Of a stretch of 64,000 nt of DNA, positions 50,896 to 60,790 are shown piece after piece. Numbering within the stretch: the first letter of the stretch is position 1; each line of letters opens with the position of its first letter. A program made the translations under genes and the position numbers. Below the pieces are notes generated by a model, which saw nothing but the letters and a program-made list of their open reading frames with translations, made no database searches and was not told where the DNA came from. This stretch comes from Methyloversatilis sp. XJ19-49. GTDB taxonomy: Bacteria; Pseudomonadota; Gammaproteobacteria; Burkholderiales; Rhodocyclaceae. The DNA lies in the NCBI RefSeq assembly GCF_024580145.1, contig NZ_JANINI010000013.1:61357-125356 (forward strand), given 5' to 3'.

Positions 50896-52077
50896 ATGAT
50901 TCTGGACAAGCTGTTTCAAGTGATGGCGGACAAGAATGCCTCCGACATCTTCGTGTCGGCCGGCGCGCCGATCGCGATCAAGATCCAGGGCACGACGGTG
51001 CCGATCAACCAGCGCGTGATGGATCCGGAAACCATCCAGCGCATGGCGTACGAAATGCTCACCGAAGAGCAGCAGGTGCATTTCGAGAAGACGCGCGAAC
51101 TGAACCTGTCGTTCGGCCGGCGCGACCTCGGCAATTTCCGGGTCAACATGTTCTGGCAGCGCGGCAGCATCGCGATGGTGGTGCGCTACATCCTGGGCGA
51201 CATTCCCCCGCTCGACACGCTCGGCCTGCCGCCGGTGCTGTCCGAAGTCATCATGGAAAAGCGCGGCCTGGTGCTGGTGGTCGGTTCGACCGGCTCCGGC
51301 AAGTCGACCACGATGGCGGCGATGATCGATCACCGCAACCAGCACAAGTCCGGTCACATCCTGACGGTCGAAGACCCGATCGAATACCTGTTCAAGCACA
51401 AGAAATCGATCGTCAATCAGCGCGAGATCGGCATGGACACCGAAGGCTGGGCGCCGGCGCTGAAGAACGCCATGCGCCAGGCGCCGGACTGCATCCTGAT
51501 CGGCGAAATCCGCGACCTGGAAACGATGCAGGCCGCCCTCGCCTATGCCCAGACCGGCCACCTGTGCCTGGCCACGCTGCACGCCAACAACGCGCATCAC
51601 GCGTTGAACCGCATCGTCAATTTCTTCCCGCTGGAAAGTCGGCAGCTGCTGTTCCTCGATCTGGCGGTGACGCTCAAGGCCATCGTGTCTCAGCGGCTGG
51701 TGCGCAAGCCGGACGGCCGACGCATGCCGGCAGTGGAAATCCTGCTCAACACGCGCCACATTTCCGAGCTGATCGACCGCGGCGAAATCAACAGCGTGAA
51801 GGAAGCGATGGAACGCAGCATGGCGCCCGGCTCGCAGACCTTCGAGCAGGACCTGTTCCGGCTTTACCGCGAAGGCGAGATCACGCTCGACGAGGCGCTG
51901 TCGAATTCCGACTCGCCGACCAACCTGTCGTGGCTCATCAACAATTCGCAGTTCGGCGTGAACGACCCCCCCAAGAACGACGCTCCGAAAGCGGACGAAC
52001 CCGATCTTGAAACCACGGTGCCCGGCGGCGCCTCGTTCGCCGAGTTTTCGCTCAATCTGGAAGATGGCGGTCGGTGA
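50896..52077 (+). CDS. pilU: Type IV pilus retraction ATPase, PilT/PilU family
   Basis: The 393-residue hexameric secretion ATPase has a PAS-like N-terminal domain, Walker [11 protein letters not shown] near residue 130, the Asp box [11 protein letters not shown], Walker [13 protein letters not shown] and the His box [12 protein letters not shown]. The C-terminal tail beyond residue 345 (acidic and proline-rich) is the mark of PilU-like paralogues. No pilT lies next to it. It sits between dapD and dapE, an arrangement I know from relatives only by memory. Confidence 0.88.
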   Translation: MILDKLFQVMADKNASDIFVSAGAPIAIKIQGTTVPINQRVMDPETIQRMAYEMLTEEQQVHFEKTRELNLSFGRRDLGNFRVNMFWQRGSIAMVVRYILGDIPPLDTLGLPPVLSEVIMEKRGLVLVVGSTGSGKSTTMAAMIDHRNQHKSGHILTVEDPIEYLFKHKKSIVNQREIGMDTEGWAPALKNAMRQAPDCILIGEIRDLETMQAALAYAQTGHLCLATLHANNAHHALNRIVNFFPLESRQLLFLDLAVTLKAIVSQRLVRKPDGRRMPAVEILLNTRHISELIDRGEINSVKEAMERSMAPGSQTFEQDLFRLYREGEITLDEALSNSDSPTNLSWLINNSQFGVNDPPKNDAPKADEPDLETTVPGGASFAEFSLNLEDGGR

Positions 52078-52112
52078 GCGGTTGCGGCGGCCGGCCAGCC
52101 CGGACGTCGCCG

Positions 52113-53264
52113 ATGACTGATGTTGCCGCGCTCGCTGCCGACACCCTCGCGCTGACGAAGCAGCTGATCGCCCTGCCGTCCATCACGCCGGACGACGCCG
52201 GCTGTCTCGACCTGATCGGTGCGCGGCTTGCGGCCGTGGGCTTCAGGCTCGAACGCATGGATGCGGGCGGCGTGTCGAATCTGTGGGCGCGGCGCGGCAC
52301 GGAGGCGCCAGTGTTCTGCTTTGCCGGCCACACCGACGTCGTGCCGACCGGCCCGCTCGATCAGTGGCACAGCGATCCGTTCGTACCGGTCGTCCACGAC
52401 GGTCTGCTGATCGGGCGCGGTGCGGCGGACATGAAGGCTTCGCTCGCGGCATTCGTGACCGCAACGGAAAGCTTCGTCGCCCGACACCCGCAGCACGCCG
52501 GCTCGATCGCCTTCCTGCTCACGTCAGACGAGGAAGGCGAAGCGGTGCACGGGTCGGCGCATGTCGTGCGCACACTGGCGGCACGTGGTGATCGGCTGGA
52601 CTGGTGCGTGGTCGGTGAGCCGACCTCGGTCGACCGGCTGGGTGACATGGTGAAGAATGGCCGGCGCGGCTCGCTGTCGGGGGTGCTGACGGTGCGCGGC
52701 GTGCAGGGCCATATCGCCTACCCGCAGCTGGCGCGCAACCCGATCCATGCATTCGGTCCGGCATTGGCCGAACTGGCAGCCCTGCGCTGGGACGACGGCA
52801 ACGCACACTTTCCGCCCACCAGTTGGCAGATGTCGAACATCCGCGCCGGCACGGGGGCGGGCAACATGATTCCCGGTACGCTGGAAGCGCACTTCAACTT
52901 CCGCTTCTCGACCGCCAGCGCACCGGCGTCGCTGCAGTCGCGCCTGACCGACGTGCTGGATCGCCACCGGATCGACCATGACATCGCCTGGACACTCGGC
53001 GGCCTGCCTTATCTGACGCCGGCCGGCACCCTGGTGGATGCGGCACGCGCAGCCATCCGCGAGGTCACCGGTATCGAGGCGACGCTGTCGACCACCGGCG
53101 GCACGTCGGACGGACGATTCATCGCCGATATCTGTTCACAGGTGCTTGAAATCGGCCCCTGCAATGCGACCATCCACAAACTGAATGAAGCCGTTGCCGT
53201 GGCCGACCTCGAACCGCTGTCACGCATCCATACCACCCTGCTCGACCGACTGATCGGTCCCTGA
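52113..53264 (+). CDS. dapE: Succinyl-diaminopimelate desuccinylase
   Basis: The 383-residue dinuclear zinc peptidase of the M20 family releases LL-diaminopimelate. Motifs are [12 protein letters not shown], the bridging Asp in [14 protein letters not shown], the catalytic pair in [12 protein letters not shown] and the C-terminal [10 protein letters not shown]. The ATG at 52113 gives the standard length. An in-frame start 13 codons earlier overlaps pilU. Confidence 0.96.
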   Translation: MTDVAALAADTLALTKQLIALPSITPDDAGCLDLIGARLAAVGFRLERMDAGGVSNLWARRGTEAPVFCFAGHTDVVPTGPLDQWHSDPFVPVVHDGLLIGRGAADMKASLAAFVTATESFVARHPQHAGSIAFLLTSDEEGEAVHGSAHVVRTLAARGDRLDWCVVGEPTSVDRLGDMVKNGRRGSLSGVLTVRGVQGHIAYPQLARNPIHAFGPALAELAALRWDDGNAHFPPTSWQMSNIRAGTGAGNMIPGTLEAHFNFRFSTASAPASLQSRLTDVLDRHRIDHDIAWTLGGLPYLTPAGTLVDAARAAIREVTGIEATLSTTGGTSDGRFIADICSQVLEIGPCNATIHKLNEAVAVADLEPLSRIHTTLLDRLIGP

Positions 53265-53272
53265 AAACTGCC

Positions 53273-54169
53273 ATGACTGTCACCGCTCCCCCCGAACTGA
53301 ACACCGTGCGCGACTGGCTGCGCTATGCGGTAAGCCGCATGCGCGCGGCAGACGTCGCCTTCGGCCAGGGCTTTGTCGATGCCTATGACGAAGCCGCCTA
53401 TCTGGTGCTGCACACGCTGCATTTGCCGCTCGACCGGCTGGAGCCCTTCCTCGACGCGCACCTGAGCACGCCCGAATGCCTGGCGATCGCGCAGATTCTG
53501 GACCGCCGCGTCACCGACCGCGAACCGGCCGCCTACATCACCGGCGAAGCCTGGCTCGGCCCGCTGCGCTTCAAGGTCGATCCGCGGGTCATCATTCCGC
53601 GTTCGCACATCTTCGAACTGATGCAGGACGGCTTCGAGCCCTGGCTGGACGACATGGGCGATGGTCCCGGCCATGTGCTCGATCTGTGCACCGGCTCGGG
53701 CTGCCTGGCCATCACCGCGGCGCATTACTTCCCGGAGGCGCAGGTCGATGCCGTCGATCTGTCGGCCGATGCGCTCGAAGTGGCGGCATTGAATGTCGCG
53801 GAGCACGGTCTCGCGGACAGGGTGGAACTGCTGCACGGCGATCTGTTCTCGCCGCTCAAGGGGCGGCGTTACGACCTCATCCTGTCCAATCCACCCTATG
53901 TGACCGACGCCGCGATGGCCGCGCTGCCCGACGAATTCCTGCGCGAACCGTCGATGGCGCTCGGCGCCGGCGCAGACGGCATGGACATCGTGCGGCGCAT
54001 CGTCGCCGACGCGCGAGTGCACCTGAATCCGGGCGGCCTGCTGCTGGTCGAGGTCGGTCGCAATCAGGCCGAAACCGAACAGGCGCTGCCCGACCTGCCG
54101 CTGGTCTGGCTCGACACGCCATCGGCCAGCGCGCCGGTGTTCCTGCTGCGGGCCGAAGACCTCGGCTGA
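53273..54169 (+). CDS. prmB: Ribosomal protein L3 glutamine methyltransferase
   Basis: The 298-residue SAM-dependent enzyme has the glycine-rich SAM loop VLDLCTGSGCLAI and the NPPY motif (LSNPPYVTD) that binds the target glutamine side chain. The N-terminal helical domain and the length (longer than release-factor methyltransferase PrmC) point to PrmB. The TGA overlaps the kinase gene's ATG. Confidence 0.92.
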   Translation: MTVTAPPELNTVRDWLRYAVSRMRAADVAFGQGFVDAYDEAAYLVLHTLHLPLDRLEPFLDAHLSTPECLAIAQILDRRVTDREPAAYITGEAWLGPLRFKVDPRVIIPRSHIFELMQDGFEPWLDDMGDGPGHVLDLCTGSGCLAITAAHYFPEAQVDAVDLSADALEVAALNVAEHGLADRVELLHGDLFSPLKGRRYDLILSNPPYVTDAAMAALPDEFLREPSMALGAGADGMDIVRRIVADARVHLNPGGLLLVEVGRNQAETEQALPDLPLVWLDTPSASAPVFLLRAEDLG

Positions 54170-57087
54170 TGCCCGGCCTGCCGACGCCTCCGGTCAAACC
54201 GCCCGGCCGCGTGCCGGGCGCGCTGTGGCGCCTGGTCGCACTGGCAGGCTTCGTCGTGCTGCTGGCACTCGGCCTGGCCGCGCTGTCGTCGCGCAGCGAC
54301 GTCGGCGCGCTGCACGGCGAAATCGCCAGCGAAATCTCCCGGCTGCTGGCGGCGCAACGGATCGGCGAGATCGAACAACTGCTGCGCGACCCGATCGAGC
54401 GGGGTGTCATCACCGACGCGACCATCAGCGATGATCAGGGCGGCATCGTCCTGCGCATCGGTCATTCGGGTTCCGCCGAGGAGGGCGTGCTGATCCGGGC
54501 CGACGGGCCGTTGCGGCACAAGAACGTCCAGCTCGGCTGGCTGTCGATCGGTGCGCAGCAGACCGGTGCGAACTCGCCGCTGCTTTCCTTCCTGCTTGCC
54601 GCGCTTGCATTGGGCGCACTGTGCCTGCTGGTGACCCAGGGTACGCGCCGGATCGTGGAGCGCCGGCTGGCGCGTTCGGTGAATGCCCTGACCGGGGCGA
54701 CCCGTGCGCTGGTGACCGGCACGCCGCAGGACGCCGCCCCTCTGCCTGCCGACGATGCGCTGGCACCGCTGGACGCTGCGCTGGCGGCCGCCGGTGAAGC
54801 GCTGGAACAGGAGCGCGACCGCCTTGCCGCGCAACTGGCACGGCTCGAACGGCTCGCGCTGTCGCACGACGAAGCGGAATGGGAGTGGCAGCTCGACACC
54901 GGCGACATCTGGTACAGCGCACGCTTTCCATCGCTGCTGGGTTACGAGGCGGAAGATGGCTTCAGCCAGCAGTTCAACTGGACCGCCGCGACACACCCCG
55001 ACGACGCAACCATTGTCCGGCGTGCGCGCGAGCGCCTGGTGGCGCGCGAGATCGAACGCAGCGATGATCCGATCCGCCTGCGTGCCCGTGACGGCACCTA
55101 TCGCTGGTTCCGCCTGCGCGCGGTCGCCAGCCACGACGCCGCGGGCACGGCGGTGCGTCTGACCGGCACGCTCGAAGACGTGACGCGCGAGCGCATGACC
55201 CTCGATTCGCTGCGCGAGAGCGAGGCGCGGCTGTTCCACGCGGTACGCGGTTCTTTCGACGGCGCCTGGGACTGGGACATCGGTGCCGGCCGCTACTACC
55301 TGTCTCCGCGGCTGAGTGAGCTGCTCGGCATGCAGCAGTCGCTGCAGCCGCAGACCCACGAACAGCTGCTCGAACGGGTGCATCCGGACGACCTGTCGCG
55401 ACTCGAACATGCGATCGACGAGCACTTCCTGCGGCGCGAGTCGTTCGACATCGAATACCGCATGCGGCACGAGTCAGGTCACTATCTGTGGGTACGCGAC
55501 CGCGGTCTGGCGACGCGCAGCGACAAGGGGAAGGTGCTGCGCTTCTCCGGATCGATCACCGACATCACCGAGCGCAAGCGTGCCGAACAGGCCACGCGCG
55601 CCCTGGCTGCCGAAAAGCAGGCACTGCTCGACGACGTGCCGGTCGCCATCGTGTACGCGCGCAACGGACGCATCGCCGACTGCAATCGCCGCTGCGAAGA
55701 GATTTTCGCCTGCCGGCGCGATGAACTGATCGGCGAAACGGTCGGCCGCTTCTTCCACGACGAAGACGATCTCGACGCCCTGCTGCAGGGCGCTGCGTCA
55801 AGCGCGCCAGCCCCGCACGCCCAGGAATCCGTCCTGCACCGCAGCGACGGCAGCGCGCTGCATGCCTACATTTCGGTGCGGCAGCTTGAACACGATGTCC
55901 AGGCTGGCGGCGAGACGATCTGGATCTTTTCCGACGACACGGCCCGCCGGCGCGCCCTGGACGTTGCGCGGCGCGAAGAGAATTTCTCGGCCGCGCTGGT
56001 GCGCAGCATGCCCGGCGTCTTTTTCCTGCTCGACGCAACGGGCGCGTTGCGCAGATGGAACGAAAACCTGCAGGCCATCACCGGACTCGCGGCGGCGGGC
56101 CTGTTCGGCAAGGCAACGCTCGAGTTGTTTCCGCCCGAAACCCATCGCCTGCTCAAGCGCCAGGCGCGGCGGGCACTGGTCCATCTCGATGCCAGTTTCG
56201 AAGCCAACCTGCTGGCGGCCGATGGCGAACCGCGTGCCCACGCCTTCAGCCTGTACCGCATCGATCTCGACGGTCTGCCACACCTGCTCGGCACCGGACT
56301 CGACATCCGTGCGCAGAAGGACGCCGAACGCAGCGTGGTCGCGCTGAACCAGCGTCTGGAAACCCGGGTGCGCGAACGCACGGCAGAACTGCTGACCGCC
56401 ATGCGCGAGCTGGAAAGCTTCAGCTATTCGATTTCGCACGATCTGGCCGCACCATTAAGGGGCATCGACGGCTTCTCGCGCATGATCGAGGAAGATTACG
56501 CCGACAAACTCGATGACCGCGGCCGCGACTACCTGCAGCGCATCCGCGCCGCCACCCAGCGCATGCACCGGCTGATCGACGACCTGCTGGGTCTGGCGCG
56601 CATCACCCGCAATGAAATGAACCGGGAGAGCGTCGACGTCAGTGCACTGGTGCACGACATTGCTGCAGAGCTGACGCGCGGCGAACCTCAGCGGCGGGCA
56701 GAATTCCTCATCCAGCCGTCGATGCGCGTGTATGCTGATGCAAATCTGCTGCGTATCGCAATGGATAATTTATTGCGCAACGCATGGAAATTCACCGCTC
56801 GCCACGAGGCTGCCCGCATCGAAGTCGGCAGCTTGCAACGCGATCGGGAGCTCGTGTATTTTGTGAAAGATGACGGCGCAGGTTTCGACATGCGATACGC
56901 ATCCAAGCTGTTCGGACCGTTCCAGCGTCTGCATTCGGTCGGCGACTTCACCGGCAGCGGAATCGGGCTTGCGATCGTGCACCGGATCGTCCATCGGCAT
57001 GGAGGACGGATATGGGCTGAAGCGGAAGTCGAACGCGGCGCATGCTTTTATTTCACGCTCGAGTCCGTTCCGGCCGGAAACGGATGA
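54169..57087 (+). CDS. Multi-PAS sensor histidine kinase
   Basis: The 972-residue inner-membrane kinase has a helix near residues 21-40, a periplasmic segment, a second helix near 139-160, then four PAS-like domains (about 235-350, 350-475, 480-595 and 600-720, the second with HYLWVRDRGLATR) and a coiled linker. The HisKA domain (ESFSYSISHDLAAPLRGIDG, His about 756) and ATPase domain (NLLRNAWKF, DDGAGFDM, GSGIGLAIV) end it. The kinase part resembles phytochrome-type kinases that signal to small response regulators, and one follows 16 bases downstream. The stimulus is unknown. It overlaps prmB by one base. Confidence 0.88.
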   Translation: MPGLPTPPVKPPGRVPGALWRLVALAGFVVLLALGLAALSSRSDVGALHGEIASEISRLLAAQRIGEIEQLLRDPIERGVITDATISDDQGGIVLRIGHSGSAEEGVLIRADGPLRHKNVQLGWLSIGAQQTGANSPLLSFLLAALALGALCLLVTQGTRRIVERRLARSVNALTGATRALVTGTPQDAAPLPADDALAPLDAALAAAGEALEQERDRLAAQLARLERLALSHDEAEWEWQLDTGDIWYSARFPSLLGYEAEDGFSQQFNWTAATHPDDATIVRRARERLVAREIERSDDPIRLRARDGTYRWFRLRAVASHDAAGTAVRLTGTLEDVTRERMTLDSLRESEARLFHAVRGSFDGAWDWDIGAGRYYLSPRLSELLGMQQSLQPQTHEQLLERVHPDDLSRLEHAIDEHFLRRESFDIEYRMRHESGHYLWVRDRGLATRSDKGKVLRFSGSITDITERKRAEQATRALAAEKQALLDDVPVAIVYARNGRIADCNRRCEEIFACRRDELIGETVGRFFHDEDDLDALLQGAASSAPAPHAQESVLHRSDGSALHAYISVRQLEHDVQAGGETIWIFSDDTARRRALDVARREENFSAALVRSMPGVFFLLDATGALRRWNENLQAITGLAAAGLFGKATLELFPPETHRLLKRQARRALVHLDASFEANLLAADGEPRAHAFSLYRIDLDGLPHLLGTGLDIRAQKDAERSVVALNQRLETRVRERTAELLTAMRELESFSYSISHDLAAPLRGIDGFSRMIEEDYADKLDDRGRDYLQRIRAATQRMHRLIDDLLGLARITRNEMNRESVDVSALVHDIAAELTRGEPQRRAEFLIQPSMRVYADANLLRIAMDNLLRNAWKFTARHEAARIEVGSLQRDRELVYFVKDDGAGFDMRYASKLFGPFQRLHSVGDFTGSGIGLAIVHRIVHRHGGRIWAEAEVERGACFYFTLESVPAGNG

Positions 57088-57103
57088 CCTTGGACAGGTT
57101 CTT

Positions 57104-57553
57104 ATGGCAAGCGAACGCCCGATACTGCTGGTTGAAGACAATCCCGACGATGAAGCGCTGACGCTGCGGGCGTTCAACAAGAACCGCATCGCCAACGAAG
57201 TCATCGTGGCGCGCGACGGTGTCGAGGCGCTCGACTATCTCTTCGGCACAGGCAGCCACGCCGGCCGTGACCTCTCCGTGGCGCCGGCGGTCGTATTGCT
57301 GGACCTGAAACTGCCCCGCGTCGACGGTCTTGAAGTGCTGCGCCGCGTGCGCGCCGACGCCCGCACCAACCTGCTTCCGGTGGTCATCCTGACCACCTCG
57401 CGCGAGCAGCAGGACATCTACGAGGCCTACCAGCTCGGCGCCAACAGCTACATCCGCAAGCCGGTGGATTTCGAGAAGTTCATCTACGCCGTCGGCCAGC
57501 TCGGCCTTTACTGGCTGGTGCTGAACGAACCGGTCGATCCGCCCGGAATCTGA
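57104..57553 (+). CDS. Single-domain response regulator (Rcp1-like)
   Basis: The 149-residue receiver domain stands alone. The acidic pair is in LLVEDNPDDEAL, the phosphoryl aspartate in VVLLDLKLPRVDG, the conserved Thr in VILTTSREQQD and the Lys in SYIRKPVDFEKF. It has no output domain, so it acts by contact or as a relay. It is cotranscribed with the multi-PAS kinase and is its likely partner. Confidence 0.9.
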   Translation: MASERPILLVEDNPDDEALTLRAFNKNRIANEVIVARDGVEALDYLFGTGSHAGRDLSVAPAVVLLDLKLPRVDGLEVLRRVRADARTNLLPVVILTTSREQQDIYEAYQLGANSYIRKPVDFEKFIYAVGQLGLYWLVLNEPVDPPGI

Positions 57554-57688
57554 CCGGCCAAGCCCCTCCGGCAAACCCACGACCGGGGATCGCGAAATGC
57601 GGACAGCCCCACCGGCAGTGGCAGGAGCCGACCTCGCTTTGATGCGAACGTTGCACAACAATGGTCGCTGCACGACCGCGATTTCTGT

Positions 57689-57900
57689 GGTAGCGGCGGC
57701 CCCTGTGTGGGAGCGGCGGCATCGCCGCGATCAGTGCGGCGATGGTCGTTGTGCAGCGTGCGTATCGCGGCGAGGCCGCCGCTACCACAAGGCCGGTACC
57801 ATTCGCGGCGAGGGCGGCGCGGGGGTTTCGGCGAGCACTGCTCGCCGCCCGCAGAGCCGGCTGGCCATGCAGGACCAGCTGTGGATCGCCGCTCCCACAG
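57689..57900. repeat. Second REP-doublet (REPIN-like) locus
   Basis: An 82-bp element at 57707-57788 begins GTGGGAGCGGCGGC and ends CGCCGCTACCAC. It has the same length and the same inner landmarks (TGCGGCGA, GGTCG, TGCA, ATCGCGGCG) as the elements in the array at 27.4-28.1 kb, matching one of them at about 67 of 82 positions. A lone half (GTGGTAGCGGCGGCC) precedes it at 57689 and an inverted half (CGCCGCTCCCACAG) closes the stretch near 57887-57900. The 370 bases between the response regulator and the iron permease hold nothing else. Confidence 0.82.
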
Positions 57901-57923
57901 GTGACGTCACTTCCGCAGCGGCT

Positions 57924-59591
57924 TCAGGTCCGGCGCGACCGCGCGATCTGGCGCGACAGCATGATCACCGGCAGCAAGCCGACCGCGACGATGGTCAGCG
58001 CCGCCGTCGAGGCTTCCTGCAGCCGTTCGTCGCTGGCCAGCGTGTAGGCCTGGGTAGCCAGGGTATCGAAATTGAACGGACGCATGACCAGTGTGGCCGG
58101 CAGCTCCTTCATCACATCGACGAACACCAGCAGCGCGGCGGTCAGCAGGCTGCCGCGCAGCATCGGCCAGTGCACGCGGCGCAGCGTGGCGCCGGCGCCC
58201 AGCCCGAGACTGCGCGCCGCTTCATCCATGCTGGGCGTGATGCGCGCCAGACCGGATTCGACCGACTGCAGCGACACGGTCAGGAAGCGCGCCAGATAAG
58301 CATAGATCAGCGCGCCGATGCCGCCGGTGAGCAGCAGGCCCGGATTGCTGCCGGTCCACTGCAGCCAGAGCCCGGACAGCACATGATCGAGCCGGGTGAC
58401 CGGAATCAGGATGCCGACCGCGATCACCGCACCCGGTACGGCGTAGCCGAGGCCGACCACCGAACGCGCCAGCGCGACCATGCGCGAGCGGCTGCTGCGC
58501 GCGGCATAGGCGAGCAGCAGCGCCAGCGCCACGGCCAGGACGCTGGCGGCGGCGGCCAGCGTGAAACTGTTCGCCGCGAGACGGATGAAGCGCTGGCCGA
58601 ACTGCGCATCCCCTTCGGACATCGCCCAGCTCAGCAGCACACCGGCCGGCACGATGAAACCGGCAGCCAGCGGCAACAGGCACAACCCGGTGACCAGCCA
58701 GCCGGCACTCCGGCCCAGCGTGTGGCGACGCGCGCTGGCGCCGGCCCGACCGCTGTCATTGAAGCGCGCGGCGCCGCGCGTGAGCCGCTCTGCCAGCAAC
58801 AGCGTGGCGACGAAACCCAGCAGCAGCGCGGCCAGCTGGGCCGCCGCCACACGATCGCCGAGCGAAAACCAGGCGCGGTAGATGCCGGTGGTGAAGGTCT
58901 GCACGCCGAAGTAGCTCACCGCGCCGTAGTCGGCCAGCGTTTCCATCAGTGCCAGCGACACGCCAGCCACGATGGCCGGGCGCGCCAGCGGCAGCGACAC
59001 GCGGAAGAACGCCGCCCAGGCACCCTGCCCCAGCATGCGCGCGGCCTCGGTCAGGCCGGCTGCCCGTTCGAGCAGCGATTGCCGGGTCAACAGATAGACA
59101 TAAGGGTAAAGCACGGCGATGAACATGCAGGCCGCGCCGCCGGTCGTGCGGACATCGGGAAACCAGTAGTCGCCGCGTTCCCAGCCGAAGGTGTCGCGCA
59201 GTGCGGTCTGTACCGGGCCGACGAACTGCAGCAGGTCGGTGTAGGTGTAGGCCATCACGTAGGCGGGGGTGGCCAGCGGCAGCACCAGCGCCCAATCCAG
59301 CACGCGCCGGCCCGGAAACTCCCACATCACGCTGGCCCAGGCGGTCGTCACGCCGATCAGCGCGGTACCCAGACCGACCCACAGGCACAGCCACAGAGTA
59401 CTGGCGACATACTCCGGCAGCACGGTCGAGGCGAGATGTGCCCAGGTATCCGAAGTGCCGCCGTGCAGCAGGTTGACCAGCACCGAAATGACCGGCGCCG
59501 CCACGAGCAGCGCAAGCAGCAGTGCGATCAGCGACAGCAGAGAGAGGCGACGCAGGTGCAAGGGGCGGTATGTTGTGCGTGCAGGGGGCAC
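57924..59591 (-). CDS. fbpB: Ferric iron ABC transporter permease
   Basis: The 555-residue protein has twelve hydrophobic helices in two permease halves, each with an EAA-type loop (EAARMLGQGAWAAFFRVSLP and DEAARSLGLGAGATLRRVHWP). This is the fused FbpB/AfuB layout for Fe(III) uptake from the periplasm. The start is GTG at 59589-59591 with a G-rich stretch before it. The cognate ATPase gene is divergent, about 110 bases away. No periplasmic binding protein gene is in the window. Confidence 0.85.
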   Translation of the reverse strand: MPPARTTYRPLHLRRLSLLSLIALLLALLVAAPVISVLVNLLHGGTSDTWAHLASTVLPEYVASTLWLCLWVGLGTALIGVTTAWASVMWEFPGRRVLDWALVLPLATPAYVMAYTYTDLLQFVGPVQTALRDTFGWERGDYWFPDVRTTGGAACMFIAVLYPYVYLLTRQSLLERAAGLTEAARMLGQGAWAAFFRVSLPLARPAIVAGVSLALMETLADYGAVSYFGVQTFTTGIYRAWFSLGDRVAAAQLAALLLGFVATLLLAERLTRGAARFNDSGRAGASARRHTLGRSAGWLVTGLCLLPLAAGFIVPAGVLLSWAMSEGDAQFGQRFIRLAANSFTLAAAASVLAVALALLLAYAARSSRSRMVALARSVVGLGYAVPGAVIAVGILIPVTRLDHVLSGLWLQWTGSNPGLLLTGGIGALIYAYLARFLTVSLQSVESGLARITPSMDEAARSLGLGAGATLRRVHWPMLRGSLLTAALLVFVDVMKELPATLVMRPFNFDTLATQAYTLASDERLQEASTAALTIVAVGLLPVIMLSRQIARSRRT

Positions 59592-59630
59592 CCCCGGAAC
59601 AGACGATGCGCCGGGAGCGGATTCACGGCA

Positions 59631-59652
59631 TTATAATTGAGAGCTATTATCG
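59631..59652. promoter_or_regulatory. Divergent promoter with possible Fur-box-like sequence
   Basis: An AT-rich island in the gap between the permease and ATPase genes reads TTATAAT, eight bases, ATTATCG, that is GATAAT and ATTATA as an approximate inverted pair on the minus strand. It is close to but not exactly the Fur spacing (eight rather than seven bases between hexamers). Confidence 0.3.
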
Positions 59653-59704
59653 ATATCGGCCGGCGGCGGGTTTTTCCGCGAGACGGCATTCAGACTGCGG
59701 TGCC

Positions 59705-60790
59705 ATGCCACAACTTGTGCTTGATTCAGTCCGGATCGCGTACGGCCAGACCGGAGTGGTGCACGACCTTTCGCTGAGTCTGGCACGCGGCCGCATCGGT
59801 TGCCTGCTCGGCCCGTCCGGCTGCGGCAAGACCTCGGTGCTGCGCGCCATCGCCGGCTTCGAACCGCTGCAGGGCGGAACCATCGCGATCAACGGTGAAA
59901 TCGTGTCGTCGGCCACCACGCATCGCGCGCCCGAACGCAGGCGCATCGGCATGGTGTTCCAGGACTTTGCACTGTTCCCGCATCTGAGTGTGGCCGACAA
60001 CGTCGCCTTCGGTCTGACCGAAGGTTCGCGTGTCGCGCGTCGCGCACGCGCCGACGACATGCTGGCGGTGGTCGGGCTGTCCGATCACGCGGACAAGTTT
60101 CCGCACCAGCTGTCGGGTGGCCAGCAGCAGCGCGTGGCGCTGGCGCGTGCGCTGGCGCCTGACCCGGAACTGCTGCTGCTGGACGAGCCGTTCTCGAGCC
60201 TGGATGTCGAGTTGCGTTCCCGCCTGGCCATCGAACTGCGCGACATCCTGAAGGAACGCGGCATCACCGCCATTCTGGTCACGCACGACCAGCAGGAGGC
60301 GTTCGTGATCGCCGACGAAATCGGCGTGATGCAGGCCGGACGCCTGCAGCAATGGGACAGCGCCTACAACCTCTATCACCGACCGGAAAGCCGTTTCGTG
60401 GCCGATTTCGTCGGCCAGGGCGTATTCCTGCCGGGCCGGCTGCGCAGCGACAACGAAGTCGAACTGGAACTGGGCATCCTGCGCAGCGAGTTTCCGTTCG
60501 CCTGCGAGGATGACTGCCCGCGCTGCATGGCTGACAGTCAGGTCGATGTGCTGCTGCGACCGGACGATCTGGTGCACGACGACGCGGCACTGCTGCGCGC
60601 CGAGGTGCTCGCAAAATCCTTCCGCGGCGCGGATTTCCTGTACACCCTGCGGCTGGCGTCGGGCCGGCGGGTGCTGTCGCTGGTACCGTCGCACCACAAC
60701 CACGCGATCGGCGAATTCATCGGCATCCGGCTCGACGCCGACCATGTGGTCGCCTTCCGTCACCCGGAATCGGCCACGGACCATCCGTGA
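59705..60790 (+). CDS. fbpC: Ferric iron ABC transporter ATP-binding protein
   Basis: The 361-residue ABC ATPase has Walker A GPSGCGKTS, Q-loop MVFQDFALFPH, signature LSGGQQQRVALARAL, Walker B LLLLDEPFSSLD and switch His in VTHDQQ. A C-terminal regulatory domain follows (about 245-355) with two cysteines near residue 270 (CEDDCPRC). The FbpC/CysA-MalK type and the neighbouring permease give the iron call. The start is the ATG at 59705, as the earlier open frame lies in the divergent promoter. Confidence 0.85.
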   Translation: MPQLVLDSVRIAYGQTGVVHDLSLSLARGRIGCLLGPSGCGKTSVLRAIAGFEPLQGGTIAINGEIVSSATTHRAPERRRIGMVFQDFALFPHLSVADNVAFGLTEGSRVARRARADDMLAVVGLSDHADKFPHQLSGGQQQRVALARALAPDPELLLLDEPFSSLDVELRSRLAIELRDILKERGITAILVTHDQQEAFVIADEIGVMQAGRLQQWDSAYNLYHRPESRFVADFVGQGVFLPGRLRSDNEVELELGILRSEFPFACEDDCPRCMADSQVDVLLRPDDLVHDDAALLRAEVLAKSFRGADFLYTLRLASGRRVLSLVPSHHNHAIGEFIGIRLDADHVVAFRHPESATDHP

